Made by a program: the position numbers and the translations under genes. The notes under the pieces were generated by a model. That model was not told the DNA's origin, made no database searches, and was given only the letters and a program-made list of their open reading frames with translations. A DNA stretch of 64,000 nucleotides. Source: Malurus cyaneus samueli (Eukaryota > Chordata > Aves > Passeriformes > Maluridae). Below, one piece after another: positions 11,943-25,095 of the stretch (positions are counted from its first letter, which is position 1; each line of letters starts with the position of its first letter). The stretch lies in the NCBI GenBank assembly GCA_009741485.1, contig CM019218.1, forward strand, positions 32,798,387 to 32,862,386. Reading direction: 5' to 3'.

Positions 11943-14342
11943 ACACTAGCCCAAATCCAAGATCCATACAAAGTATTTACACTATTAATATATGTTACCA
12001 GATCAAGGTAAACTCCACGTTTCAGCCAAGGGATCTATACAACGGTTCACATGCCAAAAAAGCCCTAACCCAAGAAACAGAGTTAACAAGGCAAGGCCCC
12101 CGGGCAGAGTCAGGAAATTGAAGCATACCAACTGCTTTTCTTCATCTACTTCATATCTCACACAAAACAAAGGATCACAAGAAACAAAGAGATGACACTG
12201 GTCATTTGAACAAGAAATTGAAAGTCTGAAGCTCCTCCTGTTTGGGTTACTCCGAAACACTTCAGAAGCAGTTATGAAAACATGCTAAACTTAAAGAAAT
12301 GCCAGAAAGGAAACTTAGTCTCACCCCAGTTTTCAAGGCTGGCCCCAAGGGGAGAGAGTCTAAGCACTTCTAACAGAGCAGGGTACTAGTGCTATGATTC
12401 AGGGCTATCTTTAGCTCCAGCAAACTGAGAACTATTTGCTGGCTATCAAAATAGTGCATGCATAAATGAGAGAAACAGGATGTGGCAAAACGACCAGAAT
12501 CATTTAAATTTTATTCCGAACCAAGACTCTGCCAGCCTCGATGCCATATATGGAACATTTCCCCTGCAGGTGCAAGAGGTTTCTGTAGGATTTGCTCTTG
12601 CATGTAGTATCCCACAGACTAATATTTTAATAGATACAACCGTTGATTAGTTGAATTTTTTTTTTCCGGTGTGGGGGGCAGGGAGGAGAGAAGGAAGAGG
12701 TGGAGAAAGAGATATGTAAGCTGCAGGTTTGGGAGGGTTCTTTCCCTTTCAGAGACCAGCTGTATAAACCACATGTAGCAATATAACAAACTACCTGATC
12801 AAACCATAAACAAGTTAAAACAAGAGTTTGAGGGAGAAAGACATGAGGCATTTCACAAGGGAACGGTTTATCTCACACAGGAATGGGAGAATTGATTTTC
12901 ATGACAGGAGATAAAGCACAGCAGATAAAACTGGATACTGTTTGATCTGCCCAACAGAAAACTGAAATGGTGACCTGCCCAAAGGAGCAGGGATCAGGCT
13001 GGGAGAGCAGCAGCCAGGCAAGTGCCATTCCAACAGCATGCTGCAAAAGCACCAGGGGAGGAGATGCAAAATGCCCCTCCAAAAGGCACAGGGGTACTAT
13101 TCACTCTACCTCAGCAGCAGTTCTCCATCCCAGCCTCCTCAGTAAGCCTACTCTTTAACAGCCATTCTGAAAACTAAGATGCATACAATGAAGGGTATGT
13201 TTTCACGAGAACCTTGTCAGCATGAATAGTACATTAATCATTTGTTTTTAGATACAACTGTAAAAGAGAGGAAAGTATGTTCAGAGTGTCCCCAGATCCC
13301 CTCTCAGTCCTGCCAAGCATATCTAAAGGCTTTATTTCCATGACTACTGAGAAGATTCAATGAGCCCAGGGCCTGTGATAAAGACGTAGCTTCATTTGTT
13401 GATTCATGAAAGATTTAGCAGAAGACAGTTTCTCTCCACCCAGTTGTGGTCTCCCTGTGACCAACTCTCTGTCCTTCATACAGTCTCCAATCCAGATTTA
13501 CCTCATTCACTCATTTGGGTTTGGAAGTCAGCCCAGCACAATTCATAGGAAATATCCTACGAATTGATACATCCATTCTGGTGCCTTTTGTACAAAATAT
13601 TGAATCCAAGCAAGAAATCCCTGACTATGGAGGGGACTGATTTGCATGTGAGGAATAAGGAAAGAAAGGAAAAATAAGGTAAATACTGCTGGTCCTCATT
13701 TGCCTGACCATCAATCAGACTGGTCTACAGTGCAAAAAGCAGCTAAGCAGATAGTTCAGTGTGTAACCTTGTATCAGCTACTCATCTTCATTGCAATTTT
13801 TTATATTGATCATACAGTGGGGCAAAAGTGGGCACTTTTCTTAAAAAAACAAACCAGTAGCTTCCAAATCAAGTGAATAAGTCATGGAAGGTTAATTATG
13901 TTCTGGCAAGCATGAAAGAGCCCCACTTTGTTTCAGTCTGAGATAGGTTGTCATCACAGAAAAAAAACTGCCAGCCAATAAAATCAACATGAATCATGTC
14001 CTCTTTGCAACTCCTGGCAATTTTATTAGGAAGAATTTTCACATGCCTACTGTGTAGTCAGTCAGTCCATAAACAGGAATGGTCAAGGGTCTACCTTGAT
14101 TCTCAGAAGCTATCAACAGGTCTCAACTCACTTTCAATACTGAAAAAAGCATAAAGCAGGTCTTACCTATTCCCATGGATTGATTTCATGTTTCATGCAA
14201 TGTGGCATTCTTCTGCAAAGTTCCACTCCAAAGTCTTATGGTTTACATGACTGTAGCTTTCATAGGTCTAAAAGAGTTTCTGACTCTTGGGTTTGGAGGG
14301 AATACCTTGGATTTGTAATCTGAAGGCTCAAAACCCAATATG
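11943..14342. other. Intron sequence without recognisable genes
   Basis: Unique AT-rich intron between two CR1 copies. It contains a perfect CArg box (CCATATATGG) at 12544-12553 and a purine-rich patch near 12660-12710. I see nothing coding. Confidence 0.55.
12544..12553. promoter_or_regulatory. Perfect CArG box (SRF-type site)
   Basis: CCATATATGG matches CC(A/T)6GG exactly and is palindromic. SRF drives muscle genes and DPF3 is muscle-expressed, but several such decamers are expected by chance in 64 kb, so this is only a pointer. Confidence 0.25.
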
Positions 14343-14367
14343 AAAAAAAAAAAAAAAAAAAAAAAAA
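14343..14367 (+). repeat. Poly(A) tract, 25 nt
   Basis: An uninterrupted run of 25 A begins about 70-100 bp before the recognisable 5' end of the next CR1 copy. CR1 elements do not end in poly(A), so this is a simple repeat in its own right. Confidence 0.9.
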
Positions 14368-14439
14368 GTTTTAACCTTGCTGAAGAGAAGGATTAGTCTG
14401 TGTCACAATTTTCAGATGAGCAATACTGCAACCCTACAC

Positions 14440-15063
14440 AATGGATCTGACCATGACCCAGCAGTGTGCCCAGATGGCCGTGAAGGCCAGTGGCATTCTG
14501 GCTTGGATCAGCAATAGTGTGGCCAGCAGGACCAGCACAGTGATCATCCCCCTGTGGTTGGCACTGGGGAGGCCACACCTCAAATCCTGTGTTCAGTTTT
14601 GAGCCCCTCACTGCAAGAAAGACACTGAGGTGCTGAACTGTGTCCAATGGAACTGGTGAAGGATCTAGAACACAAGTCCTATGAGGAATGGCTGTCAGAG
14701 CTGGGGCTTTTTGGCCTGGAGGAAAGGACGCTCTCTACAGCTCCCTGAAAGGAGGGCACAGCCCAGTGGGGTCAGTCTCTTCTCCCAGGCAGCCAGTGAC
14801 AGCACAAGAGGAAACAGCCTCAAGCTGCACCACAGGAAGTTCAGGTTGGACATGAGGAAGCATTTCTTCATGGAAGAGGTTGTTAAATATTGGGACAGAC
14901 TTCCTGGAGGGAGTGGTGGAGTCACCCTCCCTGGAGGTGATCAAGAAATGCCTGGACATGGCACTTAGTACTATGGTCTAGTTAGACAAGGTGGTGATCG
15001 GTCAAAGGTTGAACTCAATGAACTTAGAGGTCTTGTCCAATCTAAGTGATTCTGTGATTCTGT
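14440..15063 (+). mobile_element. CR1 LINE 3' fragment, about 620 bp
   Basis: A sense-oriented 5'-truncated CR1. It begins in the end of the reverse-transcriptase region (nucleotides encoding '[22 protein letters not shown]'-like text in one frame are typical of the CR1 ORF2 end) and continues through the 3' region: the 'ctcaaatcctgtgttcagttttg' part, 'cctggaggtgatcaagaaatg', 'cttgtccaatctaag', and a tail of repeated TGATTCTGTG ending near 15063. Several internal deletions and stops show it is dead. It is antisense to DPF3 and the longest recent-looking CR1 in the window. Confidence 0.95.
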
Positions 15064-16524
15064 AAGCAGCAGTATCATGGTTATAATACAAGCTTCTGAT
15101 TTGTTCAGCATGGCCCAGACAGTCAGAGAACTATGATTAGAACTTCTTGGTTTAACATCTCTCATTGACTAAATCTGTTTGCAACATTATTTTCTCACCT
15201 CTGGTGCTCTGGAGATTTGTTGCCCTCTCCCACAACAGCAAAAGAATCTAAAAATCTTAGAAAAGGGCATAAACTGACAATACATTAAAAAAACATCTTT
15301 AAGTCAATTACAGTGCTTGGCTTTGATTTTAACCTCTGGGGCTTTGTGAATTGTTAAGTAATTTCCACTTAAAAAGAAATAAATCAGAAAATATCAGAAT
15401 GGAATGTTCCTACGTTTCTGAAACTTTTCTGAAAAACAATTTCAACTCTTTGATTTAGGATATTAATTCAAAAATCAACTGTGCTCTGCAAACTGGATTG
15501 GTTTTGGTGAATTGGCATACTCACTCCAAAACACTCAGTGAAAACGCTCCCCACACTTCTCCAGTTTCCAAATAATTGCCCCAGAAACTCCCTGCTCCCT
15601 TTATTTACCTCACAAGTTGAACACACAGCATTTTGTTCTTGGTCAAACTGTAAAGAGAGTTCAAGTAACACTTCAATAAGAAGGTCCAGGCCTGCATTTA
15701 TATGTGTCTTAGACATTCTATGATTATAGACATGTGAACATCTCAAATTTTCAGTCAAAGAAAAAAGCAGTATTTCTTTGAGGTCTTCCATTTCATTTCA
15801 AGGTATCAGAAGCAAGAAAGCTAAAAATACGTATGAAATCCAGAAAAGGGGGAAGCTGCCCTAATAAAAGACTCTATCTTCAACCACACCTTTCATTTCT
15901 TTGTACTTCTTCTCCAAGGCCAGTAATACCACTGGACTGCAGCAAAGTCCACACTCTTCTGTTAAAAATCTGTTGTAGAACTCCAATTACCAAAATTCAT
16001 CTTTGCCCTCTCCACACAGCTTTTCATGACAGCGACCTACTCCTGCATGTATGGCATGCATAGCATAGCATTTGTAAACTGGAGGGGTGAGGTGCTTCAG
16101 TTTAGTTTCCTGTGGACAAGCAGGCACATCACTAGAAACACCATTAGATACCTCCCTTGGAGAGCAGCCATAGGCTTAAAAGAGTTGTGGAGGATAAAAT
16201 ATCTTCCCTTTCCTTTGAATGAAGGACCCCTTGATCTTTTTAAGGCAAGGTGAGGGAGTCTTGTATGATCTTGCCTGTAAGCATGTTGTAGATAAAGGAA
16301 AGAACCTGCAACCACCAAAATACAAGTACTTATTTTCCTTCTTCATCACCCCCTCCTTTTCCTAAAGTTAATAGCTCCGTAAATGTCAACTCCCACTGAA
16401 GCAAGTAATTCAACATTAGAAGAAGACTTCTCCACCTCCAAATCTCAGAACTCCTTTTTGAATCTGCTGCTGAGCAGGTGCCCTCAGCAGACTGTGTGCA
16501 TACATGTACACATACACATGTAGA

Positions 16525-16570
16525 AGCAATCTCAGCTAATCATGAAGAGCAATCTCAGGTAATCATGATG
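16525..16570. repeat. Tandem duplication, 23-bp unit, two copies
   Basis: AGCAATCTCAGCTAATCATG at 16525 is repeated with period 23 starting at 16548, differing by one base (C to G) over the shared 21 bp. This looks like a fairly recent slippage or duplication event. Confidence 0.8.
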
Positions 16571-19500
16571 CACACATTAATTACAGGTTGTCTCTCAATT
16601 GGCCCATTTAAGGCTTTTTACAAGTATGCATCAACTAACCCTTGAACACTCCTTTAGTGCATATAAGGTTTATTGTTTTCCTTATATAGGAAATGAAAAT
16701 GAATCCCTGAGCAGTGAAATAACCTGTCCAAGGACACTGAGGATGCAAGAAACACAAGTTGGTTGTTCTGACTCATGATGCCTGAAATCCAACTGTTAGG
16801 CATGCTTCTCATTCTGATTTCTCCAGGCAGCTTGAAGAGTTCATTAACATTTTCAGGAAACAGAATCTTGTGAAATTGTCCAACTTGATTAGACAGAGAG
16901 GAGGACGGAGGCTCTTCTTTTATATTCTTGTATCTGAGCCTCAGTTTTCCAGTCCTAATAGTATCCTCTGAGCTCAAGAGAAAAGAGAGACAGGTTGCTA
17001 AGCTTTTTGGAACTTCAGCCTAGCAAAGGAGAGGTGTCCTCTTACAGCTTCAGGTGTTCAGTGATAAGTGGAGAGTCTCATGCTATATAACTTTAGCACG
17101 CGTCAGGTGACAGCATCAGAGGTTCTGTTTCTGCTTAAAAGCCTTGCCTTCACAGAAAATGGGAACAGCCAGGCAACATGTTCAAAAAGGAACAACAACT
17201 GGGGTAGAGAAGGGTGAAGGGAAGCATGGTAAGGATTTCCTAAAGTTCTTTTCAAATTAGGACCTGCAGCAGAAACCATCATCGTTGCATTGCTTCCCCC
17301 AGTGTATTCAACTCAACTGTTATTACTCTGTAGCCATACCCTTTATTTCTGGTGTTTTGTTTTTCTTAGGTTATGACTTTTTATTTCTCTGTACAGTGCA
17401 GCTTTTCCAAGGATAGCTGTTTCGAATTCATCTTGCCACTACAGAATACATCATCAAAAATGACAAATACAGTATCCTGTCCCACGCAAAACCTACTGCT
17501 TCCAGCACTCACTTGAAGTACCTCTATTGATACCTGTGGCAAGGGTTTCAGAGAGGGTCTGATGAAATGATGCAGTCAGGTGAGCCTGTATCAGGAACAC
17601 CTCAGTATGGCTCTTAAGCTGTTTGCAAGATGACTGACAGTCATGAGGAATTGTAAACTATATATGCATATAAGATTACATAAATAACACCCAGAGAGAG
17701 TTATGTTTTGTCATGCTTAACACAAGTGTAGGGGCCAGCAACTCCTAAAAGTTACGTAAATCTTTCTCAAGGCCTAGGCCTCCAAATTCACTTCACCCTT
17801 CATTCTCTCTTTCAATTCCCTAGTTTTAAAAGTGGGAATACCATTACATGGCTCCATAACCGGAATTTTCATATTATAAATATGGTGTTGTGTTTTCAAG
17901 ATATTAACTGCTACTCTGAGCACCTTAATTCGAGGCGTAAAGAGTGGACAATGAGAGCCATCATCATAACACACTTTTTTGACTATTTCTGCACTATACA
18001 CAGTCACACAGCAGTGATTAAACATGCAAAGTATTGTCCAGCATGGACTGGATTCAGCATAAAGCCTGGTAAGTTCACTGCCTCCACAAAATTCATCACT
18101 ACAGTTCTTGAAAACAGAGCTGCTTTCTTCCCATGTAGTAGCTGTTCTCCCACATGTAGTTCCAGTGGAAGTAGTGAAACTCCCAGTAGTATTTAAGCAG
18201 TGACTGTAAGAAGGTGTGGCTCCTTTCCACCCAGTCTGTAATGAGCAGAAGCAAATACAGGGCAGATTGTGGCTCCTTTCTTATGGAAGTGTGTTAGCAT
18301 AGTGGCCACAGAGGAAGGAGTCTCTGAGGCACATTGCACAGGATTCAGAAGTCTCCTGCTCAGAGCTGCCCTGGTCATCAGCATGATGTCCACTGCCAGA
18401 TTTGAAGGTCTGTCCTCATCAGGGGACAGAACTAAGCAGGGAGGTAAAGTCATCCACCAAATTTCTACAAGAAATTGAACTGTTTATTTTTTGCACATAG
18501 TAGATGAACATCACTGCAAACCATAGCTGAAAGATTATGTCCTTGGGACCACTGCAACACTGCAAATACCAACCTCCTAGAAAACCTTTCCTGACACAAA
18601 ACAGCTTTATTCTTCCCCCTGATGAATAGGAGGGAAGATGAGCAGCACAATGTCTACATTCCACTTTTATGAACTTGAGACTCACAGGTTGGGCTTTTCC
18701 ATCCCGTTGTCTTGTACATATATGATGTGAAAGACAAGAATATGTTTTCCTCATGTGTGCTAATCATTACTGCAAAAATGAGAGCACAAGGGTGAAACAG
18801 TCACTTAGGACAACATGAGGCTTGATTCCTAACACAATATTTTATATACCAACAGAACCTGAGTCCATCTAACCCCACTTGGCACACTTTATGCAGTTGT
18901 TAACACCTGGTCAGAATATGACAGGCTTCAAAATGAAGTATTTTACATGCTCTGTTGGTGAACAAACCATCATGTCAGAAAAGTGAATGAACCAGCATAT
19001 CAAGAGAACAACAGAGACTGAAGCTTACTTACCAGATAATAGTTTATACTGATCAGTTCAGAACACAAAAAAGCACAAAATAGGGAACAACTCAAATTAC
19101 TCTGGCACAGATGGATGGTAAGAGTGGAAGACTGCCTTTGCTGTGTTTGATGACAAAGTATGTTGAGAGCTGTTGTTGGGCATTTAGGATTAAATGCACC
19201 CAGGTCACACAAAGCCTGTGGGATACTTAGGAGAAGTCTGAGAGAAGTGGGGAGGGAGAAGAGCTGGTCAGGTCAACTTAGCTGCTCACAGGCAGGCAGA
19301 CGCCAAAGGATTTACTCTCAGGCTTTCCCTTGGGATCTCCTTGCCAAACTCAGTGGGCACAAAACCTGTGAGCCCATGAGCAAAATAAATGGAATTACAT
19401 TTCTCAGTCCCTACCAATTCTTAAGAGAAGGAAGTGGGAATGGGAATGGCACGAGAGAGGGAATCTGTTGGAGAAAACAGCACCTCTGAAGACACATACA

Positions 19501-21650
19501 CTGTCACTTTAACCTAAACAATTGGGTTCTCATGCTAAAGCTTTCACTCAAAACCCCTAGAAGACACATAAAATCCAGCTCCAAAAAATGTTGCCAGAAT
19601 AAGACTCTGGATGAGGTAGACAACAGGTCTGACTTGGCATGACAAATCCTGCTTAGCAACCTGAGGGTTAGGTTTATGAGCCAGAGCAAGAGGCTCTTTG
19701 CTTCTGCTTCCTTCCAAAGCAGTTACCCACAAAGCTTCACTGTGAGAGTTGTGCAGTTTGTGCCCAGGCTGCAGAGGTACCCCTGACACTCTCTCTTGCT
19801 CTTTCCTGCAAGGTTGCCACCGTATTTCCTGCCTCTGCTCTTCACTGGAAGAAGTAGGAGGAAGAGGGATTACAGGAGAAGAGGGATTACCTTCCATTAG
19901 CAGTGGGAGCAAAAGCAATCAGATGCCCTGAGCTGTGGTACCAGTTTAGTCTATCAAAACCTGAGTGCACAGAAGGGCCTCTGCCTCCCACCTCCCATCA
20001 GGAACAAGATTACAAGTATGACCAGCATTGGCACCTGCTGCTGAAGCTGTGTTTTACCCTCCTTTGCCATGAGAGTCTTCCCACTGCTCTCACTGCACCC
20101 CTTCCCAAATGCTCTCTTCCCACACTTTTACATTGGGTCTGAAAGAGAAGTCTTGTTGCTGTTCTTCCAGATATGAGCCTTCTCATCCAAAATCCCAAAC
20201 TTAGACCCAAGGATTCCATAGCAGGCCCCACATATATCCTCTCCAAGGAGCACTGTGGATAGCTAATTGTTCTTATGCTCTTGATTTGCTAAGGAAATCC
20301 TATCCCAGTAGTTCTCAGGGACCAGGACTGTGGTAGCTGCCAGCTGGAAGTTCTTTGGGTCAGAAACTGCTCTATCAGTACCAGGAAATCACAGCCTAGA
20401 GGGAGCTACTTACAATACTGATTTCTAGTTAATAGAAATTTTAAAAGGAATTAATTAAAGGAAATGTCTTCAATTTGTATGACAACTTGTATTTCTGTGT
20501 CTTCATTTCCCTCCTGGCCTACAAAACCTCTTTTCATACCTCCCCATGTCTCTACCATGCTTCCTATTCATTCCCCAAAGTCCTTTTGCCGTCCCTAATG
20601 AGCCCTTCTTCAACAAAACACTTCTGCCTTAGAATCCAGGCAATCATCTTCTCCATGTTTTCTTCTGTCACCATTCCTTGTAGCCAGCCTTGAACTTTTT
20701 TTCACACCCTCCACAGGACTTGAGAGTTTATCCCTCTTTAGTATATGAGGAGAGCACTGCCGTGTGAACTTACATTTTAAAAGAGCCCCTATTACAATTA
20801 CAGGGAAACCAAGAGATTAATGAGGGAAAAAAACCTGCACACATGCCCCTAGCCCATGAGAATACCAGTTTCTTCAAATCAAAAAGCTGCAAACCTTTTA
20901 AAGGATCAGATACCTTCTTATCTGCAGTCCTTTTCTTTGACTTATTCTCAAAGCAAAGTAGCACACACATGTACGCACACACATTTTCTTTCCAATCCTT
21001 CCCTCAGTCCTGACCTCTTGCTCTGCTTCAGCAGTGGTAACTCATCACCTCACTTTGTCAGGGTTTGCTTATCTTTCTCCATCTCGTTTTGGCCTTTCCA
21101 GGGATTAAAGAAATATAATATGCTAACACCTACAAATATTTTTATTTTCTTCTACTAAAAATAACTTCAGGGGAAGTAAAACTGGGACTGAGCTTAGACG
21201 ACTGGCAAGGAGGCTGCTCCTAGGTGTCTTAAAAAGAAGGGTTAAACTGCAAGAGAGGACGCAAAATTAACTTTCATGGTGTTATCAACTGCCTTAAAAC
21301 TTCTAGATGGTGGTCTTCAGAGACCCAAAAGGTAGAGAAAATCCTTAACTAGAACTGGGATTGCACGTAAACAAAGGAAAGTGAAACTAAGGTACAATAC
21401 TCATACAAACTGAAATATTAATAATGAATTACTTTTTCTATTTTAGTTTAACATATTTGGCTCAATTTACATGAACACTTCAACCATTACATACACCCCT
21501 CAGTACTTCGCTCAAAAAGAAGTATATCTTCAACTAGAATGTTTGTTTTCTTGGGGCAGAGGGAGAGAGTGGGTGTTGCTAGTTTTTGGTTATGGTTGTT
21601 TTGGGTTTTTCATCTGTGATTCTGCTTCATAACTGGATGTCTTTGCTCAC

Positions 21651-21903
21651 TGGGCAGAGGGTGAAGCAGTGCAACATCCACAGAATACCAGAAGTAACAT
21701 CAACCAGGGAAGCCTGAGACAAGACCACCCTCCGAGCACACTCCCGGCAGCAGACAGGGTGGACGCCCTCTGCACAGAGGTGCTGTTTGCACAGCATGGA
21801 ATAACTGTTTGCTAGCCCATGTTTAGGTGCCCCTCTACACTTAGGCAAAGAGCAAGAGGGCACAGTGGCCTTCATGCAGAATTTACAAGTGGGCAAGAGG
21901 AAA
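21651..21903 (-). other. Candidate cysteine-rich exon, unidentified
   Basis: On the minus strand a pyrimidine-rich tract ending TATGCAG precedes 21903, and CCA|GTGAGC forms a donor after 21651. The 253 bp between are open in one frame, which belongs to a 131-codon ORF at 21627-22022. The residues are rich in Cys and His: a CKFCMK pair, CSLPKC, LCKQHLC and VCCREC within about 50 residues, a spacing that could suit zinc binding or disulphides. I do not recognise the family. It lies inside DPF3 intron 1 on the same strand but does not match DPF3. A chance ORF is quite possible. Confidence 0.25.
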
Positions 21904-23129
21904 CTGCATAAAATTGAGAAGAAGACGTCATTCAAATAACCATTTTTTTCCAAGTCAAAAAGTAGCTTAACTGGCACAGAAGCAGCTTGGAGTCTAAGTG
22001 GAAACAATTTCCAGGGTGGCATGGTTTAATCCCAGCTGGCAGCTAGGTACCACTCAGACACGCACTGACTGCACACACACCCTTGCAGTGGGGAAGAGAA
22101 TCAGAAAAAATAAATAAAACTCATGGGTTCAGATAAGAACAATTAAATAATTGACACAAAATAAAATATAATAACACCAGTACTAATTATTTTACTGCCA
22201 GCCTCTCCTCACAATCCACATGCCTTCCTAGCAGCCAGCTACAGTGGCCCTGTGAACCCCTCAGCAAACATGCAATAATATCAAGAAGCAATTGCACATC
22301 TTTTATCTTCACATTTGTAATGCAGACTTGCATTCTCATGGTGACTGCCCCCCTATCTGGTAGGACTATTCCACGTGGAAGCACCAAGCAGATGCATTAA
22401 TAGGAGCTGCTGATTTCTTCTGCTGTGGTAAGGTTCTCCACAGGAACCTCGCAGTCCCAGCTATTTCATTTGAAAAGTGTTTAGAAGTTTATTAGTCAAA
22501 CTTAGAGGAGGTTTGCACAACCACCTGGGTCCTCTCTCACAGTTCCTGACCTGTGGCAGCTTTGAGGGAAAGCACTGATGCAATCCCAGCACTTGAATCC
22601 CAGTAGTAAAGGCGATCAGGTAGGTCTTCGTGGTCACGCTGCCAAAGTTTGCTTTTCATCTCTAAAGATTTCTCAAAAATGTGATACCTAAGAACTCAAA
22701 TGTTCATACATAAAAGGAGCACATCAGAGCTTCCTCCCAACTGTAGAAAGCTGTGTGAATACCTAGCACACTGGATTTTGTCTTTTACCCAATGTATACA
22801 GTGTCTTGGAACCATCTATAAATATCTGATCAAGTGCCCAATATGCAACTGTTAATCATTGCAGTTGAATACCTTTAATTTTGAACAAGAGAATCTCTGT
22901 CTTCTCATCTGAATTCAGACATGCTACTGCACAGCATGAGGAGAGGACAACCACCTTATGTGCAAGTGCCATCAGTTGCCTTTCATTATAAATATTAACT
23001 TAGAAGACAAGTCTGCAAATGGCCACAAGAGCAGAAAGAGAGCCACATGAAAGAGCAAAGGTCACCTATGATTGTGAATCTGAGACATGACTGGAAAATT
23101 CATTCCACAAACACTGACATAGTGAGAGC

Positions 23130-23147
23130 AAAAAAAAAAAAAAAAAA
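23130..23147 (+). repeat. Poly(A) tract, 18 nt
   Basis: A simple homopolymer run. No retroposed sequence is recognisable in front of it. Confidence 0.9.
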
Positions 23148-23924
23148 GCAAAATGAAACTGCAACAGGACAGAAAAGACAAAAAAAAGGCTTCCTCTTGT
23201 CAGATCAGACCGCTGATTCCCAGGGGTTCACCCTGACAGCTTTACACATACACAACCAAACAAATGAGTGACTAATAAGAATAGAAACAACTAATTAAGA
23301 TTTTTTTCTTCTAGAATGAATCTGAATATAGTTTTTACTTCATATTCAGTTTGAATGAGAGGTCTATGAATAGACATAAGAGACAGGAAATTTCTTAAAT
23401 GTAATGCCCATTAAAAAAAACAGCATCAAACACTGTGCATTCACTCCCAAGTTTTAGTGCTTATTTAGCACTTTACCCTGTAAAGTCCTGTATCTCAACC
23501 TTGTATCTCAAACTTCTCTTTAAGAGAATACATAAAGGATTTTATGTATACTTTGCACAGGGAAACAATAAGGCACAGGACTTGTCTGAAAATACACAGA
23601 AAGTCAGTGGTGTAGGCAGAAACTAAATGCAAGTCTCTGCATTACCAGTCTAGATCATGCCATTTCCTCTGTACAGAAGCCAAAGTGTATGTTTAATAAA
23701 CAGGTTGTCTCAGGTTGTTGCAAGACCTGGGTGAACTGGCACACCAACTTCCCCCTAGGGTTGACATGCAGGAGCAAACATTGCAAAGAACAAAATAAAG
23801 CTCTGGTTATTCAGCCAGTAATCAAAATTCCATCTTACATGTCTGGATCTCTTATTTTGAAACTTCTCAAGGCTTTTCTTGCAACACTGCTAAGTACTGT
23901 GTGATTGCCCGAGACCTTGAAACA

Positions 23925-25095
23925 AAAATGGCCATATCAGGTTAGACCAAAGGTCCATCTAACGCTGTCTTCAATTTAGACCAGTAAGGAATCCCTAAGG
24001 AGGCACGCAAAATACGTATATAATGATATTCTGCAAGAAACATACTTGTATATCCTCTCAGCCTCTGGTGAACTGTGATTCAGGTAACAAGGAATTCAAC
24101 AGCTTTTGAAGGATCTACCTTCTGTAATGTTGATGGGTTTTGGGCCCTGGTAAACTTTAACATCCCAAGCATCCCATTGTAAAGAGCTTCTCAGGTTTAT
24201 TTAACATTTAGCAAAAAAGTAGCCTCTTTTATTCCTTTTGAACCAGCTTCTTGATAATCTCATTTGATGTCCTAACTTTTGATTTCAAGAGGGAGAATGA
24301 ACATCCATCCATCCCCTATTTGCCCCTTCCATGATGTTCCTGATCTCATGAACCTCTCTCAGAAATCTTTTCACGGACTGGAATACCCAAATCCATTTAG
24401 TAATTCTTCATATAGAAGTCATTCCTTTTGATCCTCCTTGTTTCTTTCTCAGTACATCTTTCAGCTTATTGTACCCTTTGCAACACAGGAAGACCAAACT
24501 GCTCACAGTATTCCAGCATGCTTCAAACCTTGGGCTTATATAGAATCACAAAAACATAGAATCATTTAGGTTGGAAAAGACCTTTAAGATCAGTAGTGTG
24601 TCAAATATATTCTCATAGTAATTATGTTTGTTTTCTTTCCTTTGATACTAACTACTAACATCCGGCCTGCATCTCTTCCTTCCTCTTGCCCTTTCTCTTC
24701 ATTATTATCTTATTATAATTTTTCCCTATTATTGAGCACAAATATTGTATTTTGGTAGATCCATAATAACTCCAAAACTTTTCACTGTCAGTAACCAGTT
24801 CTGTCCCCATTAATGCATACATTAATTGGGGATATTTTTCTCTTTGTATCTTAATTTATATTTATCTAACCTGAACATAAGCAGTCATTTTAATGACCCA
24901 AATAATTCCGTTTCATGGGGTTCTTCTTCAACACTTTGCAGCAGCCTTGTGTTTTCTCCCACATGAAGCATCCTTAATATTATCAGCTAAGTTTGCCACC
25001 TCTTCTCCATGTTCTTTCCCAGATCATTCGCAAATATCAGGCAGCACAGGCTCAGTTACCGATCCCACAGAGCCTCCATGGGTGACCTGACCAGA
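23925..25095 (-). mobile_element. Ancient CR1/L3-like LINE, about 1.1 kb, antisense
   Basis: Landmarks of the reverse complement of an old amniote CR1 appear in the right order across more than a kilobase: 'GGTTAGACCAAAGGTCCATC' near 23939, 'cctcaggaagcc'-type decayed text, 'cacagtattccagcatgctt' and 'ggcttatata' just before 24541, then after an interruption 'tttgccacctcttctcca', 'ccagatcattcgcaaatat' and 'caggcagcacaggctcagtt' before 25080. It is heavily diverged, so probably older than the avian radiation. Plus-strand frames inside it are meaningless. It is sense with DPF3. Confidence 0.8.
24541..24600 (-). mobile_element. Younger CR1 3' tail nested in the ancient CR1
   Basis: AGAATCACAAAAACATAGAA then TCATTTAGGTTGGAAAAGAC and CTTTAAGATCA are the reverse complement of a CR1 terminus. 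The ancient copy reads continuously on either side ('gcttatata' before and 'tctcatagtaattatg' after), so this 60-bp tail inserted into it later. It is strongly 5' truncated. Confidence 0.85.

Larger units (their letters stand above)
15064..23924. other. Intron sequence, mostly unremarkable
   Basis: About 8.9 kb of unique AT-rich intron. It holds a 23-bp tandem duplication at 16525-16570, one cysteine-rich open frame at 21627-22022 with plausible splice sites, and an A-rich stretch at 23130-23147. I see no recognised gene or repeat otherwise. Confidence 0.55.

Noticed and set aside
15708..15724. ATTCTATGATTATAG, resembling a CR1 terminal repeat
   Set aside because: The sequence in front of it lacks the CR1 3' region, so the match is probably coincidental.
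15468..15791. 107-codon minus-strand frame
   Set aside because: No recognisable family and no clear splice borders.
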